The notes under the pieces are model-generated. The model worked only from the letters and a program-made list of their open reading frames with translations, did no database searches and was not told the DNA's origin. A program made the translations under genes and the position numbers. Shown here piece after piece: positions 22,076 to 33,772 of a stretch of 64,000 nt of DNA. This stretch comes from Conchocele bisecta (lineage: Eukaryota; Mollusca; Bivalvia; Lucinida; Thyasiridae), in contig JAQRGA010000131.1 of assembly GCA_029237695.1 (NCBI GenBank), forward strand, positions 1 to 64,000. The letters run 5' to 3'. Numbering within the stretch: the first letter of the stretch is position 1; each line of letters starts with the position of its first letter.

Positions 22076-22612
22076 CATATATGAGCCGCGCCGTGCGAAA
22101 ACCGGGCTTAATGATAACATTTTCAGTTTTTACTTTTTTGCGTATTCTGAATTGTATATCTCTTAAAAGCCATATGCCGCCAAAATTATCAATGTATCCC
22201 AATTATGTTTCATTTTAGAAGTAGTTTTATGACGCGTGGTAAAAACTTATATGACGTTTTAGATCAATGACGTCGAAATTACGAAGTTTTTATCAACGGC
22301 GTATACAAGGGGTGTTGATCCGGACAAGTCCTATAGATTTGTCATCTTTGATCGCATGTCAACCAAATTTGGATATCTCGTAGCCTGGCCAAGTGTCTCC
22401 CATTATGCCATAATGTTTATGGCTCGTGTTGCAGTTGCTAATGTAACGTTATGTTTTGGATTGCGGCCCAAGTAACGTAATTTCGTATCAATAATTTTCA
22501 AATAAGGCAGAATGAGGCGTTTCCCTGTTGTTTGCTGCTGTCTGAAATAATTTTGGGGAATAATAGCGACATCATTTAACATTTCGTATGCGACGACATA
22601 TTTTAAAGTGGG
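22076..22612 (-). repeat. Right arm of the large inverted repeat (family T)
   Basis: Inverted copy of 21132-21660, beginning ATATATGAGCCGCGCCGTG. Confidence 0.85.
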
Positions 22613-23565
22613 CAGTAGGCCGCTTATAACAAAACACGATACCGGGCAGATTTGGTAGCGTGATACCTTATAATTATCGTCGTGTGTCTGTCTTGAGGAT
22701 CGCATTACCATCGCCTGATCTACATTATTATGCAGTCAAGTGATAAACTGATGATTTGATACTACACAAGCACTTTCTACTACAAAAGCAAGTTTATGAC
22801 CATCACATTTCCAATTAATATGTTCATGCATTTATTTTAAATTCAATACAAACCCCGGATATTTATGTCATTATATACCTGCGTGTCTCCATTTATGATA
22901 TAATGAGTGGCATTAAATGGCATATCATTCGCTAAGTACTGGATATAATTGTTCAAAAGTCTCAATTTACCAAGATAATAGACGATAATATCGTTGGCAC
23001 ACACTAGGTTGTTCATATTTAAGATTATTTAGGAATCAAAGTGCAGTGTAAGCGAATACTTCGCTGATATGTAGCCAGTTAAATTATGCGTTCACCATTT
23101 TGAATTCATAAGGACAACCGACGAAAAAGAGTAAAACTGTCAAAGAACGACAGTTAGGCGACAATGTACAGCGCCTGAAGCATTTATAAGTCATTGATGC
23201 TGCGAGGAACTCGTGCAAGTATCCTTACTATAATATTTTGTCACGACACCATGGCCATAACGTCAAACATGTATTCACGTTCAATGACGTCACAAGTACG
23301 TGACGTCAAGTCATGACGTCATAATATATGTACCGAGGTACAAGGTATCGCGTCTCATATTAGTGAAAGTTTCAGTAAGTTATCGTTTTCCGTTTTCTGT
23401 TCACACTTAATGTTAACTGACACCAGTAAACGTAAATGGGAGGGCAAACTGTGAACTTTTACGGCGACGCTAGACAATTTGAAACGTTATTTTTCCGACG
23501 TCGTTTACCGCTTTTCATGACGTTGTCATTAAGCCCGGTTTTCGTATGGCGCGGCCCATATATAG
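22076..23565. mobile_element. Candidate family T element, 1.5 kb
   Basis: The left end GAGCCGCGCC...GAAAACCGGGCTTAATGA and the right end TCATTAAGCCCGGTTTTCG...GCGGCCCATATATA are inverted repeats of about 40 bp flanked by ATATAT. No transposase frame is seen, so it would be non-autonomous. Confidence 0.45.
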
Positions 23566-23931
23566 AATGACTGTGCCATAGGACAGTGACAGAAAACAAA
23601 CGTTATATTGATATCTTAAGTGAGCGCATTGGTCCAGCTTAGCCTGCACAGCGGCATAGACACCCATCCAATAAGGCCTGTCTCACCTACTTTCACCAGT
23701 TCACGATTCGTATGGATGCTGTGGGTGGGACTACTTGTACATAACCTGCAGCCGGTCTGTACTGGTTCTGTTTGAATTACACAATAGATTTACTTACTCC
23801 TAAGAAAGAAAATTCCAACCTCGTCATGTCCCCCAATATTGTTTACATTTTTGGCCACTGACACTTTGTTTATATCACGTGACCAACACTGGACTGACTG
23901 GATACATGGGGCTTATGGAGTATGTGACCTG

Positions 23932-24239
23932 CAGCCGATTTCATCAAAAGTGCAAAGCATACTTATCTAGCATAGTATACTTTGAGGGAGCAATCATTTA
24001 TTTTCCCCGAAATGCAATATTCCATATAGAACTAACGAATGCATATATCTGATGATTAAACGTACTATGCAGAATTAGTATAATTAATTTTTTACATTAT
24101 CACAGCCAATATGGCTGTGATAATGTAATAAATTCAGTATAATAAGAATTAATAAATTTATCCTTAAATTTGAAATTTCTCCCTCAAAGTATACTTTGCT
24201 CGATAAGTATACTTTGCAATGTTGGTAAAATAAGCTACA
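23932..24239. mobile_element. Family C palindromic MITE (copy 3)
   Basis: The core is TATCACAGCCAATATGGCTGTGATA. The ends CAGCCGATTTCATCAAAAG and GGTAAAATAAGCTACAG are inverted. Confidence 0.85.
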
Positions 24240-24504
24240 GTTGGGATGCCACGTCCGTGCATGTACTTGGTGAATGTGATTGGTCGAGGCTGAACTGTGC
24301 ACGGACTCAACCGATATCAATATTTCTTCCGGTACACTTGTTGAGAATGTCAAGTCAAAAATACATGTAAGAATACCAGGGCACTTATGCAAAGTCTTTC
24401 GATACCAAGATGCGGGCTTAATGATGGTATTGATGTGGGTGGAAACCAGAGTAGCCAGAGAAAATCTATTTGTCAGATATGACTACCAGCATGTCATATA
24501 GCGT

Positions 24505-24575
24505 ATAGCCCAATTCGAGGATCGAACCAGAGCCGTATTGGTGAGAAGCGCGCCTCATTACCAATTGCGCAACAT
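24505..24575 (-). other. tRNA-like segment (SINE head or tRNA pseudogene)
   Basis: On the minus strand TTGCGCAATTGGTAATGAGG (A-box-like) is followed by CTGGTTCGATCCTCG (B box). It does not fold into a full cloverleaf, so it is a Pol III promoter relic rather than a working tRNA. Confidence 0.45.
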
Positions 24576-24579
24576 TAAT

Positions 24580-25200
24580 TTTATCATCGCCGACGAGTAT
24601 CCGATACATCATGGCTGCATCGTGATAAAGATATGTGATGTTTGATAGCAACTCAACAGGTGTTTCATCGACAAATATATGTCATTCTTGAGACCCACGA
24701 AAAAAGAAGGTTCATTCCTAGATTTTGATAACATTTTCTATATTCGAAAAAAATACTGCTTTTGCATTGTTTATATGGCCGTAACATTTAGGCAGGTTTC
24801 GTGAAACAGACCGTAGTCGCAGACTCATAGTAAATGACCTGCGCAGTCTGATCTGTGGCTACATTGGCCGCAAACTCATGCGTGCGAATCGACACTATTA
24901 TGTGAACAACTGCAGGTAAAAACAAATATACATGATCACATAATTGCTTACTTCGAAGACAATAGCTTTGGCCTGTAAATTGTTTCAATTTGTTTTTGCT
25001 TATGCCAGGCAAAAATATAATTTATATCACTAGTCATGCATGTCATAATAGACGACATTTTTAAATGTTTCCACACTGATTCATGTGTCAATTACATTTC
25101 ATGTCCACAAACAAGAGCCAACAAACTGTTGACCGTCACTGTTAAACACAGTACATGTATGTTCGAGAGTATAGTTATTATTTTTGTGTTTTTGTAATTA
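24580..25200. other. Stretch without recognised gene
   Basis: It contains GGTTTCGTGAAACAGACCGTA at 24795, a relative of the TACTGTCTGTTTCACG terminus, and a fragment of the dispersed CTGATCTGTGGC-type repeat. Nothing else identified. Confidence 0.35.
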
Positions 25201-25202
25201 TT

Positions 25203-26230
25203 TCAATTCATCCTATATACACATATGTGGCTGTGACTGGAGAAATGTGGTTTATATCATTTGTGACCAGTGTAGCTCCTGATCAAGTACAGTCTACATT
25301 CGTTTACTCAAAGTCGGTTAAGTCGAATTCCCTCGTTACGTCGAAGTTGTGTCCAAGTCCGTTTCAGATCCTATTATTCACAATGTAACTGGCTACCGTT
25401 ACGTCGAATTTCGTTACGTCGAATTTTCGCCAATTCGAACTAATTGATAGGTCCCGAAAACAGGAATGTGTGGTATTTCTCTCTCGTTAAGTCAAAGTGT
25501 CAGTTTGCACTCGAAGTGCGAATTCGCGGCACCAATTTACCGGATCTAAGACTATACTTGTTTACCTGTTACTCGACACCAATTAAAATGTAAACGGTTT
25601 ACATGCTTTATTTATTAATGATGATGTTTCATATTGTGCAGTATAATACATGTATTCCTTTTTCAAATATTGAAATAGCATATACATTTATGTTAGCACA
25701 TCGAATCTGACACGTGAACAAATGTACAAACATGTTGTAGACGAGAAACTGTATAGTTTAAGTCTCAATACAATTATATTCTATTATCTATTCTATTTAC
25801 TAAGCATAAAATGTTATTCTACGGCTTTGAATTGTCGTTTCTTGTTCCACCCTGATAATACAGACGCGTATACTGAGTTCGACTACACACATGCGTGTAT
25901 AGGCAAACGCAAGTAAACACATTATAGTTGCAAAAGTGTAACTCCGTGTGTCACAGGTCGTATGGGAGTTGCATCCTGTAACGCGTATGGCAATATTTCG
26001 AGGTCCTGTTCAGATTTCGCTACGTCGAATTTCTGTTTGCTCAAAGTATTTATCACAGTCCGACGGACTTCGAGTAAACGAGCGTTGACTGTACATGTAC
26101 CACACTCCTGTAGCCTGATAACGAGCTGTCGGGATTATTTGTTCGATGCATGGCTGTTAAATCGATGGAATGACGATCAGTGCAGATACTGATCAGACTG
26201 CGAATGCACAGGCTGATCTAGAAACTTTTA
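25203..26230 (+). repeat. Dispersed repeat split by a pogo-like element
   Basis: The left part (TGTGGCTGTGACTGGAGAAA to GTAGCTCCTGATCAAG) and right part (26094-26230, ending CAGGCTGATCTAG) are the two halves of the dispersed repeat that seeded the minisatellite unit. They are separated by the element at 25290-26091. Confidence 0.65.
25290..26091. mobile_element. Pogo/Tigger-like non-autonomous element, 802 bp
   Basis: The left end CAGTCTACATTCGTTTACTC and the inverse of the right end, CAGTCAACGCTCGTTTACTC, are inverted repeats continuing into AAGTCGG/AAGTCCG. It is flanked by TA on both sides (25288-25289, 26092-26093), the target of Tc1/mariner/pogo elements. The interior has TTACGTCGAA-type repeats and no transposase frame. 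Confidence 0.85.
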
Positions 26231-27030
26231 CAAAATTGCTAACCCGCTCCATACCTCTCGCGAGGGTAGCAATTTCACCCCATATATTTAATGTAACGCA
26301 TGGAAGAGTGATTTTTGCAATCGGTTATTCGGCGTGCTTGATATGTTAGCGATATAAATATGTTTGGCAATATACTCGTTGTACATGAAAGATCAATTGT
26401 TTAAAGGCATAACATATACAGTTTACTACATTTATATCTACATGCAACAGGTTTGGGTATGCATTTCGGTTGCGCACATTTTGTGTATGGGTAAAATTGT
26501 AGCCGTAGATAACATATCGGAGGTGAATTATTGTAGCTCAGGCTGAGCTGGATCTACACTGGCAGCAAAACTCATAAACTCCATTTCTACCGTCACAGTT
26601 ATGTATTAAATTGATGGGATTGTTAGTATGAGTGAGGTGTCAGGGAGTAAACTACCATGCCTCCAGAGGCCTTATATAGGCCCCTTCCCCAAGCCTAGGG
26701 GCCTTTTATTTTTCCCAAAATGTAAAATAAATTCCCAATTGAGAAGTAAAACAAAGTGTCATCACAAATATAATGGTCATAAACTTGATAACTTACTCAA
26801 GAAAATACAGTAGAAAGAATCTCAATGCAGTTACAACTCACTTGGAAGTGTTTGAAGTGACTGAGTGCAACCTACTATTTTACTTGCCAAATTTGCAAGC
26901 ATGTCACATTTCCCAATTTACCAGATTCACGCGCTGTTTTCCTAAAATATATATCTAGGGCCCCTTCCCAAAATGTGTGGTTTAATCCCTGTGTGTATCA
27001 GATCCTCATTTGCCAAACGAAATAATTCTC
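26231..27030. other. Stretch without recognised gene
   Basis: AT-rich; a fragment at 26540-26605 resembles the dispersed repeat in reverse. The CCTTATATAGGCCCCTTCCC region around 26665-26700 is unique in the window. No supported exon. Confidence 0.35.
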
Positions 27031-27429
27031 AGGCCCGTACGCAGAGGGGGTACGACGGGTGCATACGCACCGCCCCTAACCATTTCACTCTTAACCCGCA
27101 GGCATGTATAGTGGTATTTACAAACAGTGTAGATCCAGATGAGCTGGCTCGTAACGAGCCGTCTCATAAGGATCTGCACTCTTTGCAATTCATTTTCATA
27201 ATTTTGAGAACAAAAACACTCCATGTTCATAAATTAACTGGTGTGAAAATCATTTTGTGATGATTTAGATTGGTTGCAAAATTAACAAATCAAAATCCAT
27301 TCCAGTTACTTAGGGGTGAAAGGGTTAATCTACCGAGGTCTGTCCGTGGATGTGCAAACACAATGTTTAGCCCTGCGCGCCGTCGATAACGCACCCCCCC
27401 CCCCTAAAATAATTCCTGCGTACGGGCCT
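27031..27429 (+). mobile_element. Family G element (copy 1) with an E element inside
   Basis: Termini AGGCCCGTACGCAG and CTGCGTACGGGCCT are inverted. An internal TTAA-bounded E segment spans 27091-27328. An inverted copy is at 28039-28437. A C9 run sits near 27392. Confidence 0.75.
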
Positions 27430-27468
27430 GCTTCTAGCAACAAAATAAACATAACCGGAAATACGTCT

Positions 27469-27985
27469 GTAGTCTATTCACCAAAATCGCTAAGTAGCTA
27501 AGTATACAGTCAAACCACTCTAAACCGGACACCCTGTGAGGTCCCCAGAGTGACCGTCTTAGAGAGGTTTCACTTTAAATCAGGCATTTGATCATTATGA
27601 GCCATAGTGTGTGCTATGCGATCACAAACAGACATTATCACCTGATATAATTCACAAAGAAACTCATCAAAAATAAGATCACAGGTGTTTTATTGGTGTC
27701 CGGTTTAAATAGATTCCACTGTGGGGGAGAAATTTTCAATTAATGCATAATTAATTAATAATTTTATTTGATGAAATAAAAAAGAAATGTAATCAACGAA
27801 AACAATGGATGTGGTAATGTAATAAATAAACCAAACGAAGTTGCATATTTTAATCATCAACTATATTGTATAAACAGACATGTGTTCTATGTGAAATAAT
27901 GTATTTAAGTGAATATTCAATAATTACTCCCTCGTTGTATACTCAGCGAGATAAGTACACTTACTATTCTTGTGAATTCGGCTAC
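27469..27985. mobile_element. Diverged family C MITE split by a pogo-like MITE
   Basis: Left end GTAGTCTATTCACCAAAATC, then the insertion, then GGGGGAGAAATTTTCAATT and the remaining right half ending TGTGAATTCGGCTAC. Confidence 0.7.
27507..27721. mobile_element. Pogo/Tigger-like MITE
   Basis: Ends CAGTCAAACCACTCTAAACC and GTTTAAATAGATTCCACTG, with GGACACC/GGTGTCC just inside. A TA precedes the left end; the right TA is mutated. Confidence 0.7.
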
Positions 27986-28038
27986 ATACATATTGTATTA
28001 TCTCCCAGGTAGTCATGGCTGAATATTTACAGGTATAC

Positions 28039-28437
28039 AGGCCGGTACGCAGGAATAAATTTAGGGGGGGGGGGGGGGGTGCGTTATCGACGGCGCGAAG
28101 GGCTAGACATTTTATTTTCGCAGACAGACCTCTACTCGGCAGGTTAACACGTTCACCCCTAAGAAACTGGAATGGATTTTGATATGTTACTTTTGCAACT
28201 AATTCAATCATCACAAACTTATTTTCAGACTAGTCCATTTAATAACATGGGGTGTTTTTGTTCTCTACATTATGAAAATTAATGCAAAAAGTGCAGAGCC
28301 TGATGAGACGGCTCGTCACGAGCCGGCTCATCTGGATCTACACTTTTTGCCAATATCATTATACATGCATGTGGTGTTGAAATGGTTAAGGAGGGTGCGT
28401 ACGCACCCGTCGCGCCCCCTCTGCACACGAGCCGGGT
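28039..28437 (-). mobile_element. Family G element (copy 2, inverted)
   Basis: It carries AGGCCGGTACGCAG at the left, a 16-G run at 28064-28079 and the E segment (28144-28389) inside. It ends CTCTGCACACGAGCCGGGT. Confidence 0.7.
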
Positions 28438-28660
28438 AAGAGTCTGTATCCACGCGGCAATATAATTCTCAACGAACACGTTTACCGGGGACCACTATAA
28501 ACTTCAAGCATTGTGATTATTTGGAAACCACCAGCGTAAAACGGTAATATTAGACTGACCCTTGTTATACCATGTTCTATAAACAGGTCAACTGCCGTGA
28601 ACTCCCAACTAATCGACACTATATAAATACAGGTGTATTTGTATAAATACAGGTATAAAC

Positions 28661-29224
28661 AATATAAATATCGCCACGTGGAATGCCGCGGGCATTATGT
28701 CGAGTGCTAGCTATTTGAGTGATCTTCTTGACGAAAGGCATGTAGATGTATGTGGAATTTCGGTATGTACAATTCCTTAACTGCACAAATAGCAATTTTA
28801 CAAGTTACTCAGTGGCGGACCAAGATCTAATGATACCGAGTCAAAGACCGGGTGCCATTGCGTACTATAAATTGGTCAACTGTCAAACAAGAGTATAAAT
28901 ACAGATACCGATTGCACCTCACTTCAGATACAATGTTACACGAGGCTATGGCAAATGAAATAAACTCAGTTGATGAAATTGACCAGTTATACAGGTACGG
29001 TAGTAACATCTATAGTTCAGCGACAAATACGTGTATCCCAACATCTAAATTTAAGCCATTCATAAAACCCTATTGGAACAGTGAACTTACCAACTTACAC
29101 AAGGACATGGAACAAAAACGGCATATTTGGATAAGTGAATGACGGCCTCGAGGCAACGCCTATGCAAGTTATCGGAATTATAAGGCTGCTAAATGTACAT
29201 TTAGGCGTGTTCATAGAGTAAAAC
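28661..29224 (+). pseudogene. LINE endonuclease start and linker, broken
   Basis: 28661-28765 encodes NINIATWNAAGIMSSAS and DERHVDVCGIS, the characteristic N-terminus of the apurinic-like endonuclease that nicks target DNA. A fragment with NSNFTSYSVADQD follows in another frame, then a deletion. From 28852 a frame of ~96 codons carries the endonuclease-RT linker (TNTCIPTSKFKPFIKPYWNS). After a stop at 29140 the same text continues (GNAYASYRNYKAAKCTFRR) until the insertion. Much of the endonuclease is missing. Confidence 0.8.
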
Positions 29225-29930
29225 GGCCCTCACATATCGGTCGCGGCGCCCGCGCGACTCATAAAACGGGCCAAAAAGGGTATTTTCGCGAGGCGTCCGG
29301 CCGGACGCTGCCCGATTTCTACGGGCTCCGCTGCGATTTTTAGAGGTCGCACGAACGCCACGGGCGTGAAAACCTGACTCCCAAATCTGCGATTTTCCAA
29401 GAGCGATTTTAGGTCGTGGCAAGCCCGTAGACACGTCACTAGGGCCCCGCCCGGCGGCCTGCCGGAAACCGAACGACTGATCTGGCGGCCGCATGAATAT
29501 TTTGATTAAAATTATCGGAAAAAAATCAGCCGGGCGCCGTGTGATATTCACGGCCACCCTACGATAGCCTCACGGCCCCCTCACGGATCCCGCCAGGACG
29601 CCTACCGATCTGTTCTTTTATCAGCCTGCGCCCACCAGATTATCTAGCGGCGTCCGGCCGATGCCCTATCGTATGGTGTACGAACGGGGTCAAAATTAAA
29701 TTTACAGGTGCAGCTATAAAATATACATTTGCACCTGCATTTTTTACAGCTGCACCTGTAAATGTATAGCTGCACATGTAAAACGTATAGCTGCACCTGT
29801 AAAATACGTTTATAGCTGCAGCTATAAAAATACAGCTACAGCTATGCATTTACAGCTGCAGCTATACATTTAGATGTGCACCTGTATATGTTTATAGCTT
29901 CACCTGCAAGTTTAGTTTTTACCCCGTTAG

Positions 29931-31316
29931 TACGGGGCGCCAAGTGGGACATGGCTCAATTTTGTCAACAAAATTCATTTTTGTGCCACAAAATTCAATT
30001 CTGTGTCACAAAATTCACTTTTGTGTCACAGAATTCAATTCTGTGTCACAAAATTCAATTCTGTCAATTCTGCACACGCATGTAAGAAGGACTACCATTG
30101 GTCAGAAACTGCACTGGAGAAATGGGTCACGGTCGCCGATCTACACATTCAATGTCGATGATTTATTTCTCATTCTGCCGATGATTCATTTCTCATTCTG
30201 CCATTTTGCTTCAACTATCTCCAAACAGTCAAACGTTGACAAACCCATTCGTATTTAAACTCATTTGCGTTATAAATTGTACACATAATTCATGTACATG
30301 TAGATCTCCCGCGAGTACTGACGTCATTTAGTGTGTATCGCAAGGTACATTTGCCCCAGTTAAATCAATAATACACGCGCTGTGGCCTGTGTTCTGACTG
30401 CTGTCTGTGTTTATAAACAGAATGTGTGTATTGGGCCATTTGAGGAAACCATTTGTAGTATTTGTGTAGATACCATGGATACATGTACTAAGATGGTGTA
30501 TACGGTAAATAATGCATGTAGACACATAGTTGCGAACACGTAACTTCGCAACTAGTAGACACAGATCCAATACCATTTGTTTCACAAGGTTAGATCTACT
30601 GTTAGAATACGACGTCATCTAATGTCATTTTCGAGCATATAACGTTACCTGATAAATAGAATACCAGGCTTGTGTATTTTAATATCAAGTTTATCAGGCT
30701 CGGCTCGGAAACGGTAGGAATTCTTCGGCAAGCCTCGGAATTCCTACGCGTTTCCTAGCCTTGCCTGATAAACTTGATATCAAAATACACTAGCCTGGTA
30801 TTCTCTATATATGGGCATGCTCTCAGGTCTAGTTATGTCCCGGCTACTTTATGTTTGACCCTGTTTACATAATTGAGGGAAAATTCTGAATATTTTTCTT
30901 ATTTCTCCTTCAAAGTATATATGCTTATATGGTGTGACCACTCATTTGTAATCATAATATAACCAAAATAACTGTCCATAAAGAAGTATAATATTGATAT
31001 ATTGGGTTATATTTTCGCATTGAAATATTTAAACCTGCAAGTGTACTCCACCATCTAGTAAAATGGACTAAGACCGATCTCAACCAATCAACGTAGAGAT
31101 GACATACGCAACTAATTTTTGTGGACAAAAATGAATTCTGTCTTCACAAAATTGAATTTTGTGACACAGAATTCAATTTTGTGACACAGAATTGAATTTT
31201 GTGACACAGAATTGACAGAATTGAATTTTGTGACACAGAATTGAATTTTGTGATTTTTAGTGTTACAAAACTCAATTTTGTACACATAATTAACCTGTCC
31301 TGCATGGCGCCCCGTA
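29931..31316. mobile_element. Family N element (copy 1), 1386 bp
   Basis: Perfect 12-bp terminal inverted repeats TACGGGGCGCCA, flanked by a 5-bp duplication GTTAG (29926-29930 and 31317-31321). Short direct repeats of CACAAAATTCAATTCTGTGT fill the left subterminal region and their inverse the right. The centre has CCATTGGTCAG and a 147-bp hairpin (30658-30804). No transposase is seen. Confidence 0.9.
30658..30804. repeat. Long hairpin inside N1
   Basis: Arms AGAATACCAGGCTTGTGTAT...AAGTTTATCAGGC and GCCTGATAAACTTGATATC...CCTGGTATTCT. Inner stems involve CGTAGGAATTCCGAGG and partners. N2 has a shorter version. Confidence 0.9.
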
Positions 31317-31592
31317 GTTAGTGCATATGGTGTACGAACGGGGTCAAAACTAAATTGTATTTTTAGTGCAGCTGTATTTTTACAGGTGCAGCTGTATTTT
31401 TTACAGCTGCACCTGTATAATTACAGCTGCACCTGTATATTTACAGGTACACCTGTATATCTTTATAGCTGCACCTGTAAATTTAGTTTTGACCACGTCT
31501 AATATGTGAGGGCACACGTCGCAGACATGAAATTCGCCCGATTCATCCACGGGCTCTAAATCTCCCGGTGACTCCTGCGATTAGAAAATTAC

Positions 31593-33772
31593 CGTGGAGG
31601 CATATATTAATGAAATGGAACGTGAAATTGACTTGACAGCTGAACTGGACAGTAATGCCTTTTGGAAGCTTATACATTACCGAAGGAAAAAGCGTAAACA
31701 TAACCCAAATTTTGAAATGAAGTTCCATGAATCAGTCTGCAATCCGGTGGATATTAATCGAGGTTGAATGTCTTATTTTACCGACCTGTATTCGCCAACA
31801 CAGAACGACAGCTTTAACAGTAACTACTTAGCCAAGTGTAATCAAGAGTTGTCGAACGTTAAATCGCGGGTTCCTGACAGTGTAAATGTGAACCGTGTGC
31901 TCATATATCAAACTCTAGTTGAGACATGCTGAAAACGTGCAAAAAGGGAAAGGCTTGTGGAAATGACGACATACATTATGAAAACATTACATATGGAGAA
32001 CCGCTCCTAGTTGCAGTCATTACAAAACTCTTTCAAAACATGTACACATATACACATACACCAACGGAACTCAAAAGAGGAATTATTTCGACACTCTAAA
32101 TGTGCTAATAAAAAGAGAAGTGATCCAAATAGCCATCGTGCAATATCTCTGTGTTCTACAATTTTAAAACTTTATGAAAAATGTATATTAAACATTATCG
32201 ACAGAGACGATGCCATTAATGTGCATGATCTACAAGGAGGATTTCAACAAAACATCAGTTGCAGCATCACATCATTCGTGCTACGAGAGGGTGTTTGATT
32301 CGCCAAAGAAAAACATTCTAAATTATACGCATGCTTCTTAGATGTTCGACAAGCGTTCGACCGAGTATCTCACAGTATATTGATGTTGAAATTGTTAAGA
32401 ACTGGAATTAACTTTCGATTATTCAAAATAATGTTTGAAAACGTTTATAGTTGCGTCCCAAGGACATAAATCTGATTGGTTCCCCATAAGTCAAGGTACC
32501 AGACAGGGGCAAGTAATCAGCCCGATACTATATTTACTCTTTATCAACGACTTGATGAACACATTAGAATCATCTGAACAAAGTATAATAATTCAAGCTA
32601 TCGGCTATGGGTGCCCAACTTCCGCCGATGATATGGTAGTGGTGTCACTTGTTAAAAATGGACTAGATAAACTCATGGATATATGTTGCCAAAATTCAAT
32701 CAAGGACCAGTACATGTATAACTCCGGCAAGTGCAAAGTCTTGGTATTCAATGAGAACAATAGAGACTCAAATACGACGTCGCCTACCTGGCGTCTTGGC
32801 TCCCACGTTGTGGAAGAAACGGTCCAATATGTACATCTCGGCGTAATATGCGACACGAATATGAACATTAATGACAACATCCACGAGGCGTGTTCTAAAC
32901 TCAGGAAAACATATTTCAGCGTTGCAGATTGTGGTGCGCACAAACATGGACTACATCCAATTACAATCAAACATTTATATGAAACAATAGTGTTACCGAG
33001 AGCACTATTCGGCTGTGAGTTATGGTGCAATTTAACAGACACGCATATCAAATCTCTGGAACGCGTACGTTGCCAGTGTGTTAAATACATGCAGTTGATG
33101 GGTCGGTACACACGAACAGACGTGGCATTGAGCTGTATTGGATTACTACCTATATAACTTGAAATTGACAAACGAAAGTTATTACTGTTCGGGCAATTGT
33201 GCAACTTAAACAATTCTAAAAAGGTAACACTGATGTTTGATAACCGTCTCTTTACATTTCTCAGTGAACCCAGTAAGACTCTCGGATTTATGCCGGATAT
33301 TTACCGTATATTCGGTAAATACAACTTGACGCCCGTTCTGCATGAATATGTTAGCGCGGCAGTGTTTCCACCAATCGATTTTTGGAAACGTATTATTAAC
33401 ACTACAATTCAACAGAAGGCTAATTATGATTTTCGGCAACGCCTACAGGACAACGAAAACTTGGCTGGATTTGTAAGGACACACAATCAATACATTCCCT
33501 GCGGCATTTGGAGATTCAGTCAACTGTATCGTGATTATCTACCGTACTGTAAAACTGGTGCAATTATCATTGGTAAACTGTTTTCGACTAAATACGCCAA
33601 GCACTGTCCAAGATGCAAAGTGTGCACCGAGTCCATCGCTGAGCATCCTATTTTGCATCGTATGTGGTGTGGTCTACATACACTATTAGGTGATCCACAC
33701 TTTGACGAGTTATGCGAGTTAAATGCCCATAATCAGGTGGTGGAAATGGTTTCCGATGTTCCGGTATTTTAA
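31593..33772 (+). pseudogene. LINE reverse transcriptase, frameshifted
   Basis: This is the RNA-templated DNA polymerase of the LINE. Visible blocks in order: thumb-proximal text with DSNAFWKLIHYRRKK (~31655); GKACGNDDIHYENI (~31947); LDVRQAFDRVSH with the first catalytic Asp (~32341); SQGTRQGQVISPILYLLFIN (~32490); and SADDMVVVS with the Asp pair at 32627-32632. A C-terminal region has CPRCKVC and a following His (33605-33660), the usual zinc-knuckle-like tail. Frames change near 32100, 32300 and 33160, and in-frame stops occur at about 31766, 31932 and 32299, so no working protein is possible. The residue before ADD is Ser, where active enzymes have an aromatic residue. Confidence 0.9.

Larger units (their letters stand above)
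29663..31513. mobile_element. Palindromic element rich in CAGCTG/CAGGTG (family Z), split by N1
   Basis: Ends GCCCTATCGTATGG and TAATATGTGAGGGC precede GGGGTCAAAATTAAATTTAC and its inverse. The arms (29690-29925 and 31340-31495) are strings of ACAGCTGCACCTGTAAA-type units, many E-box hexamers in alternating orientation. Confidence 0.65.
29225..31592. mobile_element. GC-rich insertion within the LINE, itself carrying nested elements
   Basis: The GC-rich left flank (29225-29662) has GCCCGATTTCTACGGGCTCC; the right flank (31514-31592) has GCCCGATTCATCCACGGGCT. They are related, so they may be terminal segments of one element or two copies. LINE coding sequence resumes at about 31593. Exact target duplication was not resolved. 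Confidence 0.6.

Noticed and set aside
29201..29557. 118-codon minus-strand frame in GC-rich DNA
   Set aside because: It lies inside the GC-rich transposon insert and reads through its repeats; GC-rich DNA easily gives long frames.
32605..33213. 202-codon minus-strand frame
   Set aside because: It is the antisense shadow of the LINE reverse transcriptase.
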